DNA of 64,000 nucleotides from Sphaerisporangium sp039871875 (GTDB lineage Bacteria; Actinomycetota; Actinomycetes; Streptosporangiales; Streptosporangiaceae), in the NCBI RefSeq assembly GCF_039871875.1, contig NZ_JBDPMD010000001.1, forward strand, positions 124,001-188,000, read 5' to 3'. Position 1 is the first letter of the stretch. The number at the start of each line of letters is the position of its first letter. Made by a program: the position numbers and the translations under genes. The notes under the pieces are model-generated. The model was not told the origin of the DNA. It did no database searches and was given only the letters and a program-made list of their open reading frames with translations. This document shows, piece after piece, positions 17,268-25,917 of the stretch.

Positions 17268-18593
17268 TCAGCTCCTGGGGTCGGGGGAGGAGGGATCGGT
17301 GGAAGAGGAGGGCGGGCGTCTCGCGCGCAGGCGTGCCGCGAGGCCCATCAGGCCGCCGGGCAGGAACAGCACCACGGTGACGACGGCGGCGCCGTACAGG
17401 ATGCGGGCCGCCTCTGCGGGGGACACCCCGCCAGAACCGGGTTCGGCGATCATGGGGAGGGCGTCGCTGTAGCGGGTGAGCAACTGGGGGAGCATCGAGA
17501 CGAACACGGCGCCGAGGATCGCGCCGCCGACGGAGCCGAGCCCGCCGATGACGATCATGGCGAGGTAGTCCAGGGACAGCAGCACGCCGAAGTACTCGGG
17601 CACGGTGCGCTGGAACACCAGGGCGAGCATCACGCCGGCGAGGCCCGCGTACATCGAGGACAGCACGAAGACGCCGGCGCGGTACCGGGCCACCGGCACG
17701 CCCATCACCCCGGCGGCGATCTCGTGGTCCCTGATGGTGTTCATGGCGCGACCGGGACGGCCGCGCAGCACGCCGCGGGCGAAGACGGCGGCGCCGAGCA
17801 GCAGGACCAGACCGAGGAACCAGAGGCGTTCCAGCGCGCCGAACGGCACGTTCAGCAGCACCAGCTCCGGGGTGTCGGCGAAGGTCAGGCCGAACAGTTC
17901 CATGGGCGGCACCGCGCGGCCGTTGTAGCCGCCGGTGACGGGCTCGGCGTTGAACAGCAGGTGCTGGCCGAGGAAGATCAGCGCGATGGTCGCGATGCCG
18001 AGGTAGGCGCCCTTGAGCCGTCCCGCGATCGGGCTGAACAGGCCGCCCGCGAGGCCCGCGGTGAGCACCGCCAGCACGGCGGCGAGCGGCGCGGGCAGCC
18101 CGAGGCCGAGCAGTCCGTCCTGCCCGGGGTCGGCGAAGTACACGTAGCCGTACGCGCCGACGGCCAGGAAGAAGGCGTGCCCCATGGAGAGCTGGCCGGT
18201 GGAGCCGGTGAGCAGGTTGATGCCGATGGCGCCCACCGCCGCCGACATCGCGAACAGCCCGGTCTGCAGCCAGAACCCCTCCAGGTAGAACGGGATCGCG
18301 ACCGCCACCACTGTGACGGCGGCCCACACCACGACGCGTACCGTCCGGGCCCGGGTGAGGGTGCCCGGCCGCGCCGGCGCCTCCGCCCGTACGTCCGCCG
18401 ATGCTGAAATTTCGGATATGTCGGGCGAGGTGGAGGCGCCGGGGGCAGGAGGAGGCGGAGCGGGGTCACGAGGCGCGGACGCGGGGGTGGTCCCGTCGGT
18501 GTGGCCCGGTGCGGGGGTGGTTCCGCCGGTGTGGTCCGGTGCGGGGGTGGTCTCGCCGGTGTGGCCCGTTGTCGTTCTGGGGGTGTCAGACAC
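17268..18593 (-). CDS. livM: LivM-type ABC permease with repetitive N-terminal extension
   Basis: The 441-residue product has an unusual hydrophilic N-terminus of about 80 residues with three HTGGTTPAPG-like repeats, then Pro/Ala-rich sequence, followed by a normal LivM permease. The core starts near residue 85 and contains GINLLTGSTGQLSMGHAFF and the coupling-loop region MNTIRDHEIAAGVMGV. It forms the import channel with LivH. The start GTG at 18593 overlaps the LivH stop by 8 nt and has GGGAGA 7 nt upstream, so the extension appears to be translated. A start nearer the core would need an internal initiation site, which was not seen. Confidence 0.92.
   Translation of the reverse strand: MSDTPRTTTGHTGETTPAPDHTGGTTPAPGHTDGTTPASAPRDPAPPPPAPGASTSPDISEISASADVRAEAPARPGTLTRARTVRVVVWAAVTVVAVAIPFYLEGFWLQTGLFAMSAAVGAIGINLLTGSTGQLSMGHAFFLAVGAYGYVYFADPGQDGLLGLGLPAPLAAVLAVLTAGLAGGLFSPIAGRLKGAYLGIATIALIFLGQHLLFNAEPVTGGYNGRAVPPMELFGLTFADTPELVLLNVPFGALERLWFLGLVLLLGAAVFARGVLRGRPGRAMNTIRDHEIAAGVMGVPVARYRAGVFVLSSMYAGLAGVMLALVFQRTVPEYFGVLLSLDYLAMIVIGGLGSVGGAILGAVFVSMLPQLLTRYSDALPMIAEPGSGGVSPAEAARILYGAAVVTVVLFLPGGLMGLAARLRARRPPSSSTDPSSPDPRS
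18481..18570. repeat. 30-nt tandem repeat (3 units) coding the LivM N-terminal decapeptides
   Basis: Units start at 18481, 18511 and 18541; each contains GCGGGGGTGGT and GGTGTGG and differs from the others at a few positions. In the minus-strand reading frame each unit encodes a decapeptide like HTGGTTPAPG. The length is a multiple of three, so copy-number change would keep the permease in frame. Confidence 0.85.
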
Positions 18594-19476
18594 GGGCCGT
18601 CTCCCTTGTGCCGAAGAGGCCGGAGGGGCGCCAGAGCAGGATGAGGATCATCACGAGGAAGGGGGCCACGTCGCCGATGCCGCGGCCGAGGAAGGCCAGC
18701 TGGTTCTGGTAGCCGGTCATCAGGGCCTCGGTGACGCCGACGAGCAAGCCGCCGACCAGTGCGCCGGTGGTGGAGTCCAGGCCGCCGAGGATGGCGGCCG
18801 GGAAGGCCTTGATGGCGACCAGCGCGGTGCCGCGGTCGAGGCCGGGGGTGGGGAAGACGCAGAGGAACACCGCGGCCACGGCGGCCAGGGCGCCGGCCAC
18901 GGCCCAGGCGCTCAGGGAGACGCGGCCCAGACGGATGCCCATGAGGGCGGCGGTCTCGGCGTCTTCGGCGGCGGCGCGCATCGCCACGCCCCAGCCCGTG
19001 AACTTGAAGGCCAGGAGGAAGGCGGTGATCAGGGCCGCGGCGGTGGCCAGGGCGACGAGGCGGACCTCGGCGATGGTGACGCCGCCGAGAGTGATGACGG
19101 CGCTGCCCCAGGGGTCGCCGAGCGCCAGGATCTCGGTGCCGATGCGGCGGGTCAGCTCGGCGGTGAGGACGATGTCGACGCCGATGGTGACGATGGCGAG
19201 GACGCTGTGGGACAGCACGTTGGCGCGGCGGATGACGAGGAACTCGACCAGGGCGGCGACGATCGCGGCGGTGGCGATGCCGGCCAGCAGGGCGAGCCAG
19301 AAACCGATGACGGGCTGGGCGCGGGCGACGACGTAGCCGCCGGCCAGGAGCAGGGAGGCGTGGGCGAAGTTCACGACCTCGGTGGCTTTGAAGATGATGA
19401 CGAAGCCGAGGGCGATGAGGGCGTACACGGCGCCGATCGAGACGCCGTTGACCAGGAGCTCCAGGAAGGTGATCAC
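18586..19476 (-). CDS. livH: LivH-type ABC permease
   Basis: This 296-residue, highly hydrophobic protein matches the LivH family: LLVNGVSIGAVYALIALGFV at the N-terminus, KATEVVNFAHASLLLAGGY, and the coupling-loop region AMRAAAEDAETAALMGI near residue 175. It ends with the typical LLWRPSGLFG. The start is GTG 19476, which overlaps the LivG stop as GTGA, with GAGGAG just upstream; the frame stays open far upstream but that stretch is the livG gene in another frame. It pairs with LivM to form the channel. Confidence 0.93.
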   Translation of the reverse strand: MITFLELLVNGVSIGAVYALIALGFVIIFKATEVVNFAHASLLLAGGYVVARAQPVIGFWLALLAGIATAAIVAALVEFLVIRRANVLSHSVLAIVTIGVDIVLTAELTRRIGTEILALGDPWGSAVITLGGVTIAEVRLVALATAAALITAFLLAFKFTGWGVAMRAAAEDAETAALMGIRLGRVSLSAWAVAGALAAVAAVFLCVFPTPGLDRGTALVAIKAFPAAILGGLDSTTGALVGGLLVGVTEALMTGYQNQLAFLGRGIGDVAPFLVMILILLWRPSGLFGTRETARV

Positions 19477-20297
19477 GCGCTCTCCTCGCTCGCGCCGAGG
19501 TAGGCGCGGATGACCTGTGGATCGCCCTGCACCTGCGCGGGCGCGCCGTCGGCGATGCGGCGGCCGAAGTCGAGCACGGTGACGCGGTCGGCGAGGCGCA
19601 TCACCACCCCCATGTCGTGCTCGACCAGCACGATGGAGATGCCGAGGCTGTCGCGCACCGCCCTGATCAGGTCGGCGATCTCGGCACGCTCGGCGCCGTT
19701 CATGCCCGCGACCGGCTCGTCGAGCAGCAGCAGCCGCGGCTCCATGCACAGCGCGCGGGCCAGCTCGACCCGTTTCTGCACGCCGTACGGCAGCAGCCCT
19801 ACCGGGGTGGCCAGCAGGCTGCCGATCCCGGCGAACTCGGCGATCTCCGCGACCCGCGCACGGTGCCGTGCCGCTTCGGCCCGCGCGGACGGCAGCCGCA
19901 GCCCGGCGGAGACGAACCCCGCGCGGGTCAGCCGGTGCCGCCCGAGCATCAGGTTGTCGGCCACCGGCATGCGCCGCGACAACGCGATGTTCTGGAACGT
20001 GCGGGCCACGCCGAGCGCCGCGATGCGGTGCGGCGGCAGCCCGGTGAGCTCCGCGCCGCCGTACCGCACGCTGCCCGAGGTGGCCTTGTAGACCCCCGAC
20101 AGCACGTTGAAGCACGTCGACTTGCCCGCGCCGTTCGGGCCGATGACCGCGTGCACGGTGCCCGGTGCCACGGTGAAGCTCACCCCGTCCAGGGCGGTGA
20201 GCCCGGCGAACCGCACCGTCACGTCCCTGACCTCCAGAGGAAGCGGCACCGGCGTGACGGACTCCGACATACCGTCCGGTTGGTATGAAGCGGTCAT
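19473..20297 (-). CDS. livG: LivG-type ABC ATPase
   Basis: This 274-residue ATPase has Walker A GPNGAGKST near 60-68 and Q-loop in RTFQNIAL. The signature region LLPYGVQKRVELARAL is a variant of LSGGQ, as is usual in LivG proteins. Walker B LLLLDEP is followed by the LivG-specific VAGMN, and the H-switch is VEHDM. ATG 20297 overlaps the LivF stop as ATGA; a GTG/ATG a few codons earlier or the ATG at 20270 are alternatives. It powers import together with LivF. Confidence 0.94.
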   Translation of the reverse strand: MTASYQPDGMSESVTPVPLPLEVRDVTVRFAGLTALDGVSFTVAPGTVHAVIGPNGAGKSTCFNVLSGVYKATSGSVRYGGAELTGLPPHRIAALGVARTFQNIALSRRMPVADNLMLGRHRLTRAGFVSAGLRLPSARAEAARHRARVAEIAEFAGIGSLLATPVGLLPYGVQKRVELARALCMEPRLLLLDEPVAGMNGAERAEIADLIRAVRDSLGISIVLVEHDMGVVMRLADRVTVLDFGRRIADGAPAQVQGDPQVIRAYLGASEESA

Positions 20298-21109
20298 GCG
20301 AACCACCTCGTCAGCGTCCGGCGCGGCGCGGCCCGACGGGCGGGTTCCGGCTCGGCCATGCCGAGGTAGCGCCGCCGGACCTCGTCACCGGCGGCGAGGT
20401 CCGCGGTGGGCCCCTCCAGGGCGACCTCGCCGACCTCAAGCACGTAGGCGTACGAGGCCAGCGACAGCGCCAGCGTGACGTTCTGCTCGACCAGCAGCAC
20501 CGACGTGCCCGCGGCGTTGATCTCGCGGACGGTCTCGCCGATGCGGGCCGCCACCAGCGGCGCGAGGCCCAGCGTCGGCTCGTCCAGCAGGAGCAGCGAC
20601 GGCCGGGCCATCAGCGCCCTGCCGATGGCGAGCATCTGCTGTTCCCCGCCGGACAGCAGCCCGGCCCGCTGGTGGGCCCGTTCGGCCAGCACGGGGAACA
20701 GCGCGTGCACCCGTTCGCGGGCCAGGGCCGCCTCCTTGGCGCCGCCCCGCGCGCCGAGCGAGCCGGCCCGCAGGTTCTCCTCCACGGTCATGCGGGCGAA
20801 CACCCGCCGGCCCTCCGGCACCTGGGTGACGCCCCGCGCCACCACCCCGGGCGCCGGCACCCCGGACAGCCGTGTGCCGCGCCAGGTGATGTCGCCGCCG
20901 CCGATGCCGCCGCGGTGGAAGCGCAGCGTGCCGGAGATGGCCCGTAACAACGTGGACTTGCCCGCGCCGTTGGTGCCGAGCACGGCGACCACCGCGCCCG
21001 CCGGGACCCGCAGGGACACCCCGCGAAGGGCCCGCACCGGTCCGTATCCCACCACCAGGCCGGTGACCGCGAGCCCGCCGTCCGCGGCCGGTGACGCCGT
21101 GGCCTCCAT
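20294..21109 (-). CDS. livF: LivF-type ABC ATPase
   Basis: This 271-residue ATPase carries Walker A GTNGAGKST, QVPEGRRVFARMTVEENL typical of LivF, the signature LLSGGEQQMLAIGRAL, Walker B LLLLDEP followed by TLGLAP, and the switch VEQN. It is the first gene of the livFGHM-binding-protein operon. The start ATG 21109 has GGAGGGAACG directly upstream; the frame is open to 21229 but that extension lacks conservation and would run into the intergenic operator region. An inverted repeat at 21216-21233 lies about 110 nt upstream. Confidence 0.94.
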   Translation of the reverse strand: MEATASPAADGGLAVTGLVVGYGPVRALRGVSLRVPAGAVVAVLGTNGAGKSTLLRAISGTLRFHRGGIGGGDITWRGTRLSGVPAPGVVARGVTQVPEGRRVFARMTVEENLRAGSLGARGGAKEAALARERVHALFPVLAERAHQRAGLLSGGEQQMLAIGRALMARPSLLLLDEPTLGLAPLVAARIGETVREINAAGTSVLLVEQNVTLALSLASYAYVLEVGEVALEGPTADLAAGDEVRRRYLGMAEPEPARRAAPRRTLTRWFA

Positions 21110-21215
21110 CGTTCCCTCCAGCAGAGTCGGTGGGCACACCAAAACGCCGCACGCGCACCGCCGTCCAGATCCGCAGGTGAAGTCGGGACAGGTGCCCACC
21201 GGCGCGGAAACCCCG

Positions 21216-21233
21216 TTGTGCACGAGCACAACG
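21216..21233. promoter_or_regulatory. Operator-like palindrome between livF and the PucR-type regulator
   Basis: GTTGTGC (21216-21222), ACGA and GCACAAC (21227-21233) form a perfect 7+7 inverted repeat in the divergent intergenic region. It is a candidate site for the adjacent regulator or another dimeric repressor. No consensus promoter boxes could be assigned around it. Confidence 0.55.
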
Positions 21234-21289
21234 ACACGTCACGAAACGAGAACCGAACCTTGTTCCGGACGGCGGCGGGTGGCACGCTG

Positions 21290-22552
21290 ATGAAGATGGC
21301 CGTCAAGCGCAGTGAGCACGTGGGTGAGGACGTGCGCGAGGTGTTGCGGATCGCCGCCACGCGGCTGCTCCGCCAACTGCCCGAGCTCACCGAGGAGCTG
21401 GTCGCCCGGGTCCGGGAGGGCGACGAGGCGTACCGCAGGTTCGTCACGCCGGACGACCACTGGCAGAGCACCGAGGAGGGCCTGCGCGCCGGCATCGAGG
21501 CGATCCTGCAGCGGCCGGAGGAGCGCCGTGACCTGGAGTTCGCGCGGCACATGGCGGGGCGCCGCGCCGAGCAGGGACTGCCCCTCGAGTCCCTGATGCG
21601 CATGTACCGCCTCGCGGCGCAGGTCACCTGGGCCGCGTTCGTCGACCTCATCGAGCGCGAGCACCCCGAGCTGCTGCCCGCGCTGGTGCGCACCGCGACG
21701 CACGTCTGGCACGCCATCGACCGGCAGGCGCTGATGGCCGCCGACGTGTACCGCAGGCGCGAGAAGGAACTGCTCGGCCGCAGCACCGAGCGGGTGAACG
21801 CGCTACTGGACGAACTCCTCGAAGGGGCGGCCGACGGGGCGGTGGCCCGCTCCGCCGCCGCCGCGCTGGACCTGCCCGAGCGCGGCCGTTATGCGGTCGT
21901 CACAATAAGGCTCCCCGTCCGCCATGATCACGAAGGTGCCCGTGTCAACGGCAACGGCGCCCCCAGCGGTTACGGCGGTTACGGCGGCCCCGCCCGGGAC
22001 GCGCGCCCGGAGACGCTCGGCGCCATGCGGCTGCTGTGGCGCATGCGCGCCCAGTACGAGGTGGCGGTCGTGGCGCTCGGCGAGGCCACCCTGGACGAGC
22101 TGGCCGAGGGCATGACGGCCGTGGTGTACGGCCCGGCGGGCGTCAGCCCGGTGGTGGGCGGCCTGGTCGAGCTGGCGGCGGCGCGGCGCCTCGCCGAGCT
22201 GGCCATGCGCACCTGCGAGGGCTGCGGCCCCGAGATCGCCCGGCTGGACCGCCGGCTGCCGTCCGCGCTGGTCATCTCGCAGCCGGAGCTGTCGGGGCGC
22301 CTGGTGTCGGAGGTGCTCGGGGCGCTGCAGGGCTTGGACCCCACCGACCGCGAGGTGCTGCTCGCCACCCTGTCGGCGTGGCTGCGCTGCGAGGGCTCCG
22401 CCGCCCGCGCGGCCGGGCAGCTCTACTGCCACCGCAACACCGTGTTCAACCGCATGCGGCGGCTGGAACAGCTCACCGGCCGTTCGCTGTCCCGCCCGCG
22501 CGACATCGTCGAGCTGGCCCTCGCACTGGACGCCAGCCGGTTGTTGTCCTGA
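21290..22552 (+). CDS. PucR/CdaR-type transcriptional regulator with RsbRD-like N-terminus
   Basis: From ATG 21290 the product has 420 residues. The N-terminal helical domain (VLRIAATRLLRQLPELTEEL ... RQALMAADVYRRREKELLGR) resembles the RsbRD N-terminal sensor domain. A GGDEF-like middle domain contains a Gly/Tyr-rich insert (YGGYGGPAR). The C-terminal helix-turn-helix (AARAAGQLYCHRNTVFNRMRRLE) is the PucR C-terminal DNA-binding type. Such proteins usually control catabolic or transport genes next to them, so the divergent liv operon is the likely target. A GTG at 21218 is in frame but would place the start inside the palindrome. The ribosome-binding site is weak. Confidence 0.85.
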   Translation: MKMAVKRSEHVGEDVREVLRIAATRLLRQLPELTEELVARVREGDEAYRRFVTPDDHWQSTEEGLRAGIEAILQRPEERRDLEFARHMAGRRAEQGLPLESLMRMYRLAAQVTWAAFVDLIEREHPELLPALVRTATHVWHAIDRQALMAADVYRRREKELLGRSTERVNALLDELLEGAADGAVARSAAAALDLPERGRYAVVTIRLPVRHDHEGARVNGNGAPSGYGGYGGPARDARPETLGAMRLLWRMRAQYEVAVVALGEATLDELAEGMTAVVYGPAGVSPVVGGLVELAAARRLAELAMRTCEGCGPEIARLDRRLPSALVISQPELSGRLVSEVLGALQGLDPTDREVLLATLSAWLRCEGSAARAAGQLYCHRNTVFNRMRRLEQLTGRSLSRPRDIVELALALDASRLLS

Positions 22553-22691
22553 ACCGGCACTCGGGCCCCGGCGGCCCCACCGGTGGCTCCCCCCGGGTGC
22601 ACGGGGAGCAGGTTCCTACCTTTTGGCGACATCTCACAGCGGCAGTGCCGCGTCCTAAACACGGTGCGGCAGATCACGAACGGGGGGTCTC

Positions 22692-23153
22692 ATGACTTCA
22701 TCGGGCTACGTCAGGGCGCAACCGCCCAGCGACCGGGTTCTGCGCTTAGCGGGTGACCCGGACGCCGTGGCACGCGCCCGGCGGCTCGTCTCGTCCGCCG
22801 TCGGGGTCGCGCACCCGCTGCACGACGACTGCGTGCTGCTCACCAGCGAGATCGCCACCAACGCGGTGCGGCACTCCGCCTCCGCGGGCGGCACGTTCAC
22901 CTTGTCGGTGTCCTACTCCGCCGAATGGGTGCGGGTCGCCGTGCAGGACGCCGGGTCGGCCGAGCCGCCGTTCGGCTGGCGTCCCGCCTCGCCGCTCGAC
23001 ACCGGCGGCCGGGGGCTGCAACTGCTGGAGGCGCTCGCGCACCGCTGGGGTTTCATCCGTGAGGCGGGCAAGAACAACGTGTGGTTCGAGATGCACATCG
23101 AGCTCGCCACCCGCCCTCCGGCGTCCCCCAATGGGCGGCGCGCCGCGCGGTGA
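22692..23153 (+). CDS. RsbW-like ATP-binding regulatory protein (HATPase_c)
   Basis: This 153-residue single-domain ATPase of the anti-sigma-factor/serine-kinase type shows the N-box SEIATNAVRHS near 56-66 and the G1-like DAGSAEPP and GGRGLQLLEALAHRWG motifs. Proteins of this kind are numerous in actinomycetes and act as anti-sigma or switch kinases toward STAS-domain partners. No cognate STAS or sigma gene lies nearby. ATG 22692 follows GGGGGTC. The gene is convergent with the LuxR-type gene and leaves only 1 nt between the two stop codons. Confidence 0.88.
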   Translation: MTSSGYVRAQPPSDRVLRLAGDPDAVARARRLVSSAVGVAHPLHDDCVLLTSEIATNAVRHSASAGGTFTLSVSYSAEWVRVAVQDAGSAEPPFGWRPASPLDTGGRGLQLLEALAHRWGFIREAGKNNVWFEMHIELATRPPASPNGRRAAR

Positions 23154-23154
23154 C

Positions 23155-24126
23155 TCAGAGCTCCAGGTGGCACAGGCCCTCGGCCAGCACCTTGGTGGTG
23201 AGGCGGGTGCGGCTGTCGCAGCCGAGCTTGGCGAAGATGTGCTCCAGGTGGGTGGTGACCGTGCGCACGCTCAGCACCAGCGCCGCGGCGATCTGCGGGT
23301 TGGAGTCGCCGAGCGCGACCCGGGTGAGCACGTCCACCTCGCGGGCCGTCAGGTCGTACGGCAGCACGCACGGCCGTTCGGCGATCACCGCGCCCTGGAT
23401 GGCGCCGCGCGGGCCCACCCCCGCCCGGTGTACCCGCACCTCGCGCCACGTCCCCGCGCCGTCCAGCCACAGCCCCCGGCGCGACAGCTCACGGGAGTCG
23501 ATGAAGTCCCTGGCCAGCCCCGCCATCGCCGGTTCGCGCCCGACGGCGTCCGACGGCGGCCACCCGGCCACCGCGCGCCGCCGCCCGCACCGCTCGAACG
23601 CCATCGCGTGGAAACCCGGCGGCAGCCCGAGCGGGTCGATGACGCAGCGGGTGAGGTCGGTGATGTGCGCCAGCGCCCCGGACACCGCGCTCAGCACCGC
23701 CGGCGTCTGCGGGGAGAGCGGCTCGCGGGAGTTGACGTGCAACAGGCCGGTGTAGCGGCTGCCGTCCACGAACAGCGGCGCCGTCATGCCCGACCGCCAG
23801 CCGTACGGGGCGAGGTGCCTGCGGAACCAGACCTCGGTGCCGGGCGCCCCCATGTCCAGCGGCACCCGGGACGCCATGGCGCGCCGGTAGGGATCGAGCC
23901 GGGCGTACTCCTCCGCGGCCTCCGCGTGGATCCGCGGGTAACCGGACGACACCAGGCTGCTGTGGCGGCCGGTGGCGGGGTCGAACGCGACGAAGTCGTA
24001 CGCCTCGAACGGGATGACCACGCGCAGCGCCGTCATGGCGCCGTGCGCCCCCGACCCGCCGGCCACCTGGAAACCGACTTCGGTGAACGCATGGAGGTGG
24101 CGGGCGCTCAGGGTGATCTGATCCAT
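23155..24126 (-). CDS. LuxR-family (NarL/FixJ-type HTH) regulator with GAF-like sensor region
   Basis: This 323-residue protein has a C-terminal LuxR HTH (LTAREVDVLTRVALGDSNPQIAAAL ... VRTVTTHLEHIFAKLG, split here for length) at about 252-315 and an N-terminal region of some 230 residues resembling a GAF/autoinducer-like sensor (VIPFEAYDFVAFDPATGRHS, APLFVDGSRYTGLLHVNSRE). It lacks a receiver-domain phospho-Asp site. ATG 24126 is preferred over GTG 24129 because GGAGGAG lies just upstream. It is divergent from the peptide-type ABC operon and may regulate it; this is inference from position. Confidence 0.88.
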   Translation of the reverse strand: MDQITLSARHLHAFTEVGFQVAGGSGAHGAMTALRVVIPFEAYDFVAFDPATGRHSSLVSSGYPRIHAEAAEEYARLDPYRRAMASRVPLDMGAPGTEVWFRRHLAPYGWRSGMTAPLFVDGSRYTGLLHVNSREPLSPQTPAVLSAVSGALAHITDLTRCVIDPLGLPPGFHAMAFERCGRRRAVAGWPPSDAVGREPAMAGLARDFIDSRELSRRGLWLDGAGTWREVRVHRAGVGPRGAIQGAVIAERPCVLPYDLTAREVDVLTRVALGDSNPQIAAALVLSVRTVTTHLEHIFAKLGCDSRTRLTTKVLAEGLCHLEL

Positions 24127-24254
24127 CACTCCTCCGCGATCATCATGACCGACGGGGCGGGCCGCCGGAATACGTAATCCTTCCGATGTAGAGCCTTGCC
24201 TCGCTATTTAGCCTCTCCGGCATCACGCCCGAGCGACGGAGAGGCAGAGGAAAA

Positions 24255-25859
24255 GTGACGGTCGTCAGCAACGCGCGAGGTGCCGCCGTCCTCCTCGCGG
24301 CGGCGCTCGCGTTGAGCGCGTGTGGCGGTTCCGGTGGTTCCGGCGGCTCAGGGGGCGGTGACCAGGGTCCCAAGCGGTTCTCTGTCGCGCTCACCGAGCC
24401 CGACCACCTCACGCCGGGCAACACCTCCAGCAGCTACTCGATCACCGTACTGCAGGCCGTCTTCGACACGCTCGTCGTCATCGGCCCGGACGGCAGCCCG
24501 CAGATGCGCGCCGCCGAGTCGGTGACCAGCCAGGACCAGAAGACCTGGACCATCAAGATCAAGCCGGGGCAGAAGTTCCACAACGGCGAGGAAGTCACGG
24601 CGCAGAGCTTCGCCGACGCCTGGAACGCCGCCGCGTACGGCCCGAACGCCTGGACCAACAACTACTACTTCGCCAACGTCGAGGGCTACGACAAGCTGAA
24701 CCCCGAGGCCGAGGGTGCCACACCGGGGACCGACAAGCTGAGCGGCCTGAAGGTGGTCGACCCGGCCACGCTCGAGGTGACGCTCACCGCGCCGTTCAGC
24801 CAGTTCCCCATCACGCTGGCCTACACCGGCTTCGCGCCGATGCCGAAGGCGGCGTTCACCGACCTCAAGGCCTACGACCAGAAGCCCATCGGCAACGGGC
24901 CGTTCGCGCTGGACGGCGAATGGCAGCACAACCGGCAGATCGCCCTGAAGAGGTTCGACGGGTACGCCGGGCCGCGGCCCGCCAAGGCGGACGGCGTGCT
25001 GTTCAGGATCTACGCCAGCCGCGACACCGCCTACACCGACCTGCGGGCCGGCAAGGTGGACCTGCTGCAGACCATCCCGCCGGCCAGCGCCCCCGAGGCC
25101 AAACGGCTGCTCGGTGACCGGTTCGTGCCGACCGCCAGCGGCACCATGGACTACCTCGGCTTCCCGGTGTTCGACAAGCGGTTCCAGAGCGCCGACCTGC
25201 GCAAGGCCGTGTCCATGGCCATCGACCGGCAGGCCATCGTGGACGCCGTGTTCAACGGCGCGTTCAAGCCGATGGGCTCGCTGGTGGCGCCGCTGGTGCC
25301 CGGCTACCGCGAGGGCGCGTGCGGCGAGGCGTGCACGTACGACCCGGCCAAGGCCAAGGCGCTGTACGACAAGTCGGGCGGGTTCTCCGGCACGCTCAAC
25401 CTGTACTTCTCCAACGCCGACCCGAGCTACGAGCAGTGGATGACGGCCGTCGCCAACCAGCTCAAGCAGAACCTCGGCATCGCCGACATCAGGTTCCGCA
25501 AGATCCCCGCCTCCGACTACCTCTCGACGCTGCGCGAGAAGAAGGAGGACGGGCCGTACCGCAACAACTGGGTGATGGACTACCCGAGCCCGCAGAACTA
25601 CCTGGAGTCGATGTGGGGCGCGGGCAACCGGATGGGCTGGGAGAACAAGGAGTTCACCGACCTGATCGCGCAGGCCAACGCCGCGCCGAGCATGGAGGCG
25701 AGCATCCCGCTCTACCAGCGCGCCGAGGACGTCGCGCTCGCCGAGATGCCTATGATCCCGCTGTGGAACTGGCAGGACCAGGCCGGGTACTCGTCCAACG
25801 TCACCGGGGTGCGGATCGACGCCTACAGCCCCAACCTCGACACCATCTCGGTCAAGTAG
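24255..25859 (+). CDS. Family 5 extracellular solute-binding lipoprotein (peptide/nickel type)
   Basis: This 534-residue protein has a signal peptide with lipobox LSACG (Cys about 23), a Gly/Ser linker and the SBP_bac_5 fold: PQMRAAESVTSQDQKTWTIK, then FHNGEEVTAQSFADAWN and VSMAIDRQAIVDAVFNG. It captures oligopeptides or related ligands for the two permeases downstream. GTG 24255 follows AGAGGCAGAGGAAAA, a good ribosome-binding site. The gene is first in its operon, and a GC-rich hairpin separates it from the permeases, consistent with a higher dose of binding protein. Confidence 0.93.
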   Translation: MTVVSNARGAAVLLAAALALSACGGSGGSGGSGGGDQGPKRFSVALTEPDHLTPGNTSSSYSITVLQAVFDTLVVIGPDGSPQMRAAESVTSQDQKTWTIKIKPGQKFHNGEEVTAQSFADAWNAAAYGPNAWTNNYYFANVEGYDKLNPEAEGATPGTDKLSGLKVVDPATLEVTLTAPFSQFPITLAYTGFAPMPKAAFTDLKAYDQKPIGNGPFALDGEWQHNRQIALKRFDGYAGPRPAKADGVLFRIYASRDTAYTDLRAGKVDLLQTIPPASAPEAKRLLGDRFVPTASGTMDYLGFPVFDKRFQSADLRKAVSMAIDRQAIVDAVFNGAFKPMGSLVAPLVPGYREGACGEACTYDPAKAKALYDKSGGFSGTLNLYFSNADPSYEQWMTAVANQLKQNLGIADIRFRKIPASDYLSTLREKKEDGPYRNNWVMDYPSPQNYLESMWGAGNRMGWENKEFTDLIAQANAAPSMEASIPLYQRAEDVALAEMPMIPLWNWQDQAGYSSNVTGVRIDAYSPNLDTISVK

Positions 25860-25874
25860 GCATGCCCGCGACGA

Positions 25875-25900
25875 GGACCCCGGCCGGCCGTCCGGGGTCC
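25875..25900 (+). terminator. Intra-operon hairpin between binding protein and permeases
   Basis: GGACCCCGG (25875-25883), an 8-nt loop and CCGGGGTCC (25892-25900) form a perfect 9-bp stem followed by TTGCC. It lies just after the binding-protein stop and 17 nt before the permease start, so it is more likely an attenuator or 3' stabiliser than a full terminator. Confidence 0.6.
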
Positions 25901-25917
25901 TTGCCCGGAGGCGCCGG

